Below, piece by piece: positions 62,192 to 64,000 of a stretch of DNA of 64,000 bases. The stretch's first letter is position 1, and every line of letters starts with the position of its first letter. The DNA lies in assembly GCF_003479425.1 (NCBI RefSeq), contig NZ_QUHC01000004.1:124001-188000 (forward strand). Direction: 5' to 3'. The notes under the pieces are model-generated. The model was not told where the DNA came from and did no database searches. It was given only the letters and a program-made list of their open reading frames with translations. The position numbers were made by a program, and so were the translations under genes. The DNA comes from Odoribacter sp. AF15-53 (GTDB lineage Bacteria; Bacteroidota; Bacteroidia; Bacteroidales; Marinifilaceae).

Positions 62192-63496
62192 TTATCGGGC
62201 CAGCTCGATCTTCGTCCGCATGTTTTTGATCTTTTCGTGGCGGATGAGGGATAGCAATTTTCTCAAATTGCCTCTTTGCACGGCCACGAAGGCATGGTAA
62301 TCCTTGACCTCGATCCGGCCGATCTCTTCTTTTTTCAGGTTGCCTTTCTGGCAGAGGAAACCGACGATGTCCATTTTGTTGACTTTGTCTTTTTTCCCTT
62401 TTCCGATGTATAAGGTGGTCCAGTAAGGTTCGGCCGGAAAATCGTGCTTTCCGGTGAGCGGGAAGGTTTCGGGGGCTTCCGGCAAGAATGCGGGGAGGGG
62501 TTCTTCTTCACCGAGTAGGAGAAAGGCGGTTCCGGAGGCGTTCATCCGGGCGGTTCGGCCGTTGCGATGGATAAAAGATTCTTCCGTGTCGGGGATGTGG
62601 TAGTGGATGATATATTTTATTTCCGGGATATCCAGCCCGCGGGAAGCGAGGTCGGTGGATATAAAGATATAAGTACTCCCGTTGCGGAATTTGCAGAGAG
62701 CCCGTTCCCGCTCGTCTTGTTCCATGCCACCGTGGAAATACTCGTTGCTCACGCCTTTATCCCACAGGTAGTTGCTGACTTCCTCGGATCGTTCCCGGTA
62801 CTTACAGAAGATAAGTGTGGGTCCCTCGTCCAGTTCACAGAGTAACTTGTACAACGTGTCGAGCTTGTTGTTTCCCCGTGCGTACACGCTTTTGACCGTC
62901 AATTTGATCGGGGTCGCGTTTTCAAGGAAATCCAGCACTCGGGGGGATTGAAGTCCCGTGAATTCGGGTATTTCCACTGCCGACGTGGCGGATATTAACG
63001 TGCGTTTCCGCAGGTGGGGCAGGTGAGTGAAGATGTCTTCCATGTCCTCCTGAAATCCGAATTCAAGTGATTTGTCGAATTCATCCAGTATGATGGTCGA
63101 GATCGAGTTGGTGGCGATCGTATCATGCACGATGTGATCCAGAATACGCCCCGGTGTCCCGACAACGAGCGTGGGCGTGTGAGCCAAACTTCTGTTTTCC
63201 ACGTTGATGTCGTGACCTCCGTAGCAGCACACGATTTTAAAACCGCTTTTTAGGGAACGGAAAACCTGTTCTATCTGCATGGCTAGTTCCCGTGAAGGGG
63301 TCAGGATCAAGGCCTGCACGTTCGATTCGTTTGTATCTAGGCTTTCCAGCAACGGCAGGAGAAAAGCGAGCGTTTTACCCGATCCCGTGGGGGAAAGTAA
63401 AACAATGTTATTTGTTGTGCGGTGTGCTTCAAGCGATGCCTGTTGCATTTCATTTAGCGAGGTGATTCCGAGTGCTGATAGATTGAATGGTTCCAT
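62192..63496 (-). CDS. DEAD-box-type ATP-dependent RNA helicase (DbpA-like)
   Basis: This 434-residue RNA helicase has the Q-motif region (about residues 8-28), Walker A SPTGSGKT (35-42), motif II DEFD (138-141) in place of DEAD, SAT (169-171), DLASRGLD and HRNGRTAR. The C-terminal 65 residues (KDKVNKMDIVGFLCQKG onward) resemble the DbpA RNA-binding domain, which points to 23S rRNA and ribosome assembly. The DEFD variant keeps the metal-binding Asp and Glu and so should not stop ATPase activity. It is a single gene; the region upstream is full of repeats. Confidence 0.9.
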   Translation of the reverse strand: MEPFNLSALGITSLNEMQQASLEAHRTTNNIVLLSPTGSGKTLAFLLPLLESLDTNESNVQALILTPSRELAMQIEQVFRSLKSGFKIVCCYGGHDINVENRSLAHTPTLVVGTPGRILDHIVHDTIATNSISTIILDEFDKSLEFGFQEDMEDIFTHLPHLRKRTLISATSAVEIPEFTGLQSPRVLDFLENATPIKLTVKSVYARGNNKLDTLYKLLCELDEGPTLIFCKYRERSEEVSNYLWDKGVSNEYFHGGMEQDERERALCKFRNGSTYIFISTDLASRGLDIPEIKYIIHYHIPDTEESFIHRNGRTARMNASGTAFLLLGEEEPLPAFLPEAPETFPLTGKHDFPAEPYWTTLYIGKGKKDKVNKMDIVGFLCQKGNLKKEEIGRIEVKDYHAFVAVQRGNLRKLLSLIRHEKIKNMRTKIELAR

Positions 63497-63510
63497 GAAC
63501 AGGTAAACTT

Positions 63511-63545
63511 ATTAATTTTAGATTTTAGATTTTAAATTTTAGATT
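63511..63545. repeat. Tandem-like ATTTTAGATT repeats
   Basis: About 35 bases made of the words ATTTTAGATT and ATTTTAAATT in head-to-tail order, just upstream of the helicase. The same words occur near 18205-18230, 28033-28050, 33282-33292 and 34757-34783, in both directions and only between genes. Confidence 0.75.
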
Positions 63546-63564
63546 CCGACCACACCATGAATCG

Positions 63565-63628
63565 CCTGCGGCGAGTTACAAGTTACAGGTTACATTTGCC
63601 TTCGACAAGTTACAAGTTAAAATCGCCC
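63565..63628. repeat. GAGTTACAAGTTACA-type repeat, two units
   Basis: The unit CCTGCGGCGAGTTACA begins at 63565 and runs into AGTTACAGGTTACA. A second diverged unit (CCTTCGACAAGTTACAAGTTA) lies at 63599-63620. A third copy is at 38053-38075. No open frame crosses the repeat. Confidence 0.75.
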
Positions 63629-63637
63629 CCCGCGAGT

Positions 63638-64000
63638 CTATCCCTTTTCATTTTCAACTTTCAATTGATTGAGCTTCTTTAGTATTTTTGGTCGGGAGAA
63701 CACGACCATGGCTTGTCGGTAGCCCTCGTCCACGATTTTGTCGATGTTGTTCAGGTCGAACATACTGTATCGACTGATATGTTTCGGGACGATGACGATG
63801 TCACACAAGCGGGTGTCGATGTTCATGTTTGACAAGATACCCATGTGGAACGAGCGTTCGGCCAGGTGTACCATGCTCCGGATGTGGTTACTGGGTTCCA
63901 GCGGGTCGATATGCACGCCGATGACAACGTCGCAGAGGTCTCGGATCGGGCGTACCGGGAGGTTCATGAATACCCCGCCGTCCGAGTACTGGTGGTGGTT
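63638..64000 (-). CDS. Patatin-like phospholipase family protein (C-terminal part, 5' partial)
   Basis: The last 121 residues of a protein whose start lies beyond the window. Reading from the window edge gives NHHQYSDGGVFMNLPVRPI, which contains the DGG motif with the catalytic Asp of patatin-like phospholipases followed by the N-x-P-V segment typical for the family. A Met 11 codons in is not the real start, because it would cut off the catalytic Asp. The remainder (VVIGVHIDP and the helical tail) is also family-like. The enzyme hydrolyses fatty-acyl esters of membrane lipids with a Ser-Asp dyad; the Ser part is out of view. Confidence 0.8.
   Translation of the reverse strand, partial: NHHQYSDGGVFMNLPVRPIRDLCDVVIGVHIDPLEPSNHIRSMVHLAERSFHMGILSNMNIDTRLCDIVIVPKHISRYSMFDLNNIDKIVDEGYRQAMVVFSRPKILKKLNQLKVENEKG

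Noticed and set aside
62192..63496. Loss of ATPase in the helicase because motif II reads DEFD
   Set aside because: The Asp and Glu that matter for Mg-ATP are kept, and all other helicase motifs are intact, so this is a tolerated variation.
1..64000. tRNA, rRNA, CRISPR arrays, transposases, integrases, phage genes
   Set aside because: None was recognised on either strand; gene-free stretches are short and hold only hairpins and small repeats.

Overview
The window is a chromosomal segment of a Bacteroidota (Bacteroidales) bacterium. Evidence for this is the pair of SusC/SusD outer-membrane loci, the ECF sigma/FecR pair, the many lipoproteins with Bacteroidetes-style lipoboxes, the DUF4843 and PKD-like lipoproteins, TlpA-family lipoproteins, and promoters of the Bacteroides type (TTTG-N19-TAnnTTTG). 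The gene content (a sodium-pump methylmalonyl-CoA decarboxylase operon plus SusCD loci built around proteases and thioredoxins) most resembles Odoribacteraceae such as Butyricimonas or Odoribacter. That family-level placement is inference.

Layout. 1-6965: an operon on the plus strand with SusC (5' end outside the window), SusD, a DUF4843 lipoprotein and a PKD-like lipoprotein. 7032-15948: an ABC system of Gld type, with an ATPase, two tandem 766-residue permease-GldG fusions, and an 1115-residue permease fused to an M1-peptidase-like region without a zinc motif and a golvesin-like C-terminal domain. 16020-17409: a DJ-1/PfpI protein behind a near-perfect promoter, then a DUF4846 protein. 17399-19919 (minus): threonine aldolase, the tRNA-modifying methyltransferase MnmD and a TIGR02757 protein. 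20218-24302 (minus): the methylmalonyl-CoA epimerase/decarboxylase operon for propionate formation with Na+ export, ended by a clear terminator. 24569-28834: a small membrane protein, an aminopeptidase P, the DNA polymerase sliding clamp DnaN and a DnaQ-like exonuclease that starts with TTG. 29191-34739: a three-part RND efflux pump. 34916-36055 (minus): a secreted lipase-like lipoprotein. 36257-42312: arginyl-tRNA synthetase, then an operon of flavin reductase, PHP-type phosphatase, two tandem FKBP-like lipoproteins and an inositol-monophosphatase-family enzyme, closed by a terminator that overlaps the last stop codon. 42439-61886: an ECF sigma/FecR-controlled SusCD locus with a zinc metalloprotease, a paralogue of it that has lost every zinc ligand, two TlpA-like lipoproteins, another thioredoxin-fold protein and a dipeptidyl-peptidase-IV-type S9 peptidase. 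62192-64000 (minus): a DbpA-like RNA helicase and the end of a patatin-like phospholipase.

How they work together. The 42439-61886 locus reads as a regulated protein or peptide utilisation system: surface binding and import by SusCD, cleavage by a secreted zinc protease and a DPP-IV-like peptidase, and probable thiol-disulfide handling by the thioredoxin-fold proteins. The 1-15948 stretch places a SusCD locus directly before an unusual ABC module, so the two may form one envelope-spanning system. The most novel elements are that ABC module, the active/dead protease pair, the FKBP-like lipoprotein pair, and several families of structured intergenic repeats. No tRNA, rRNA, CRISPR array, insertion sequence or phage gene was found.
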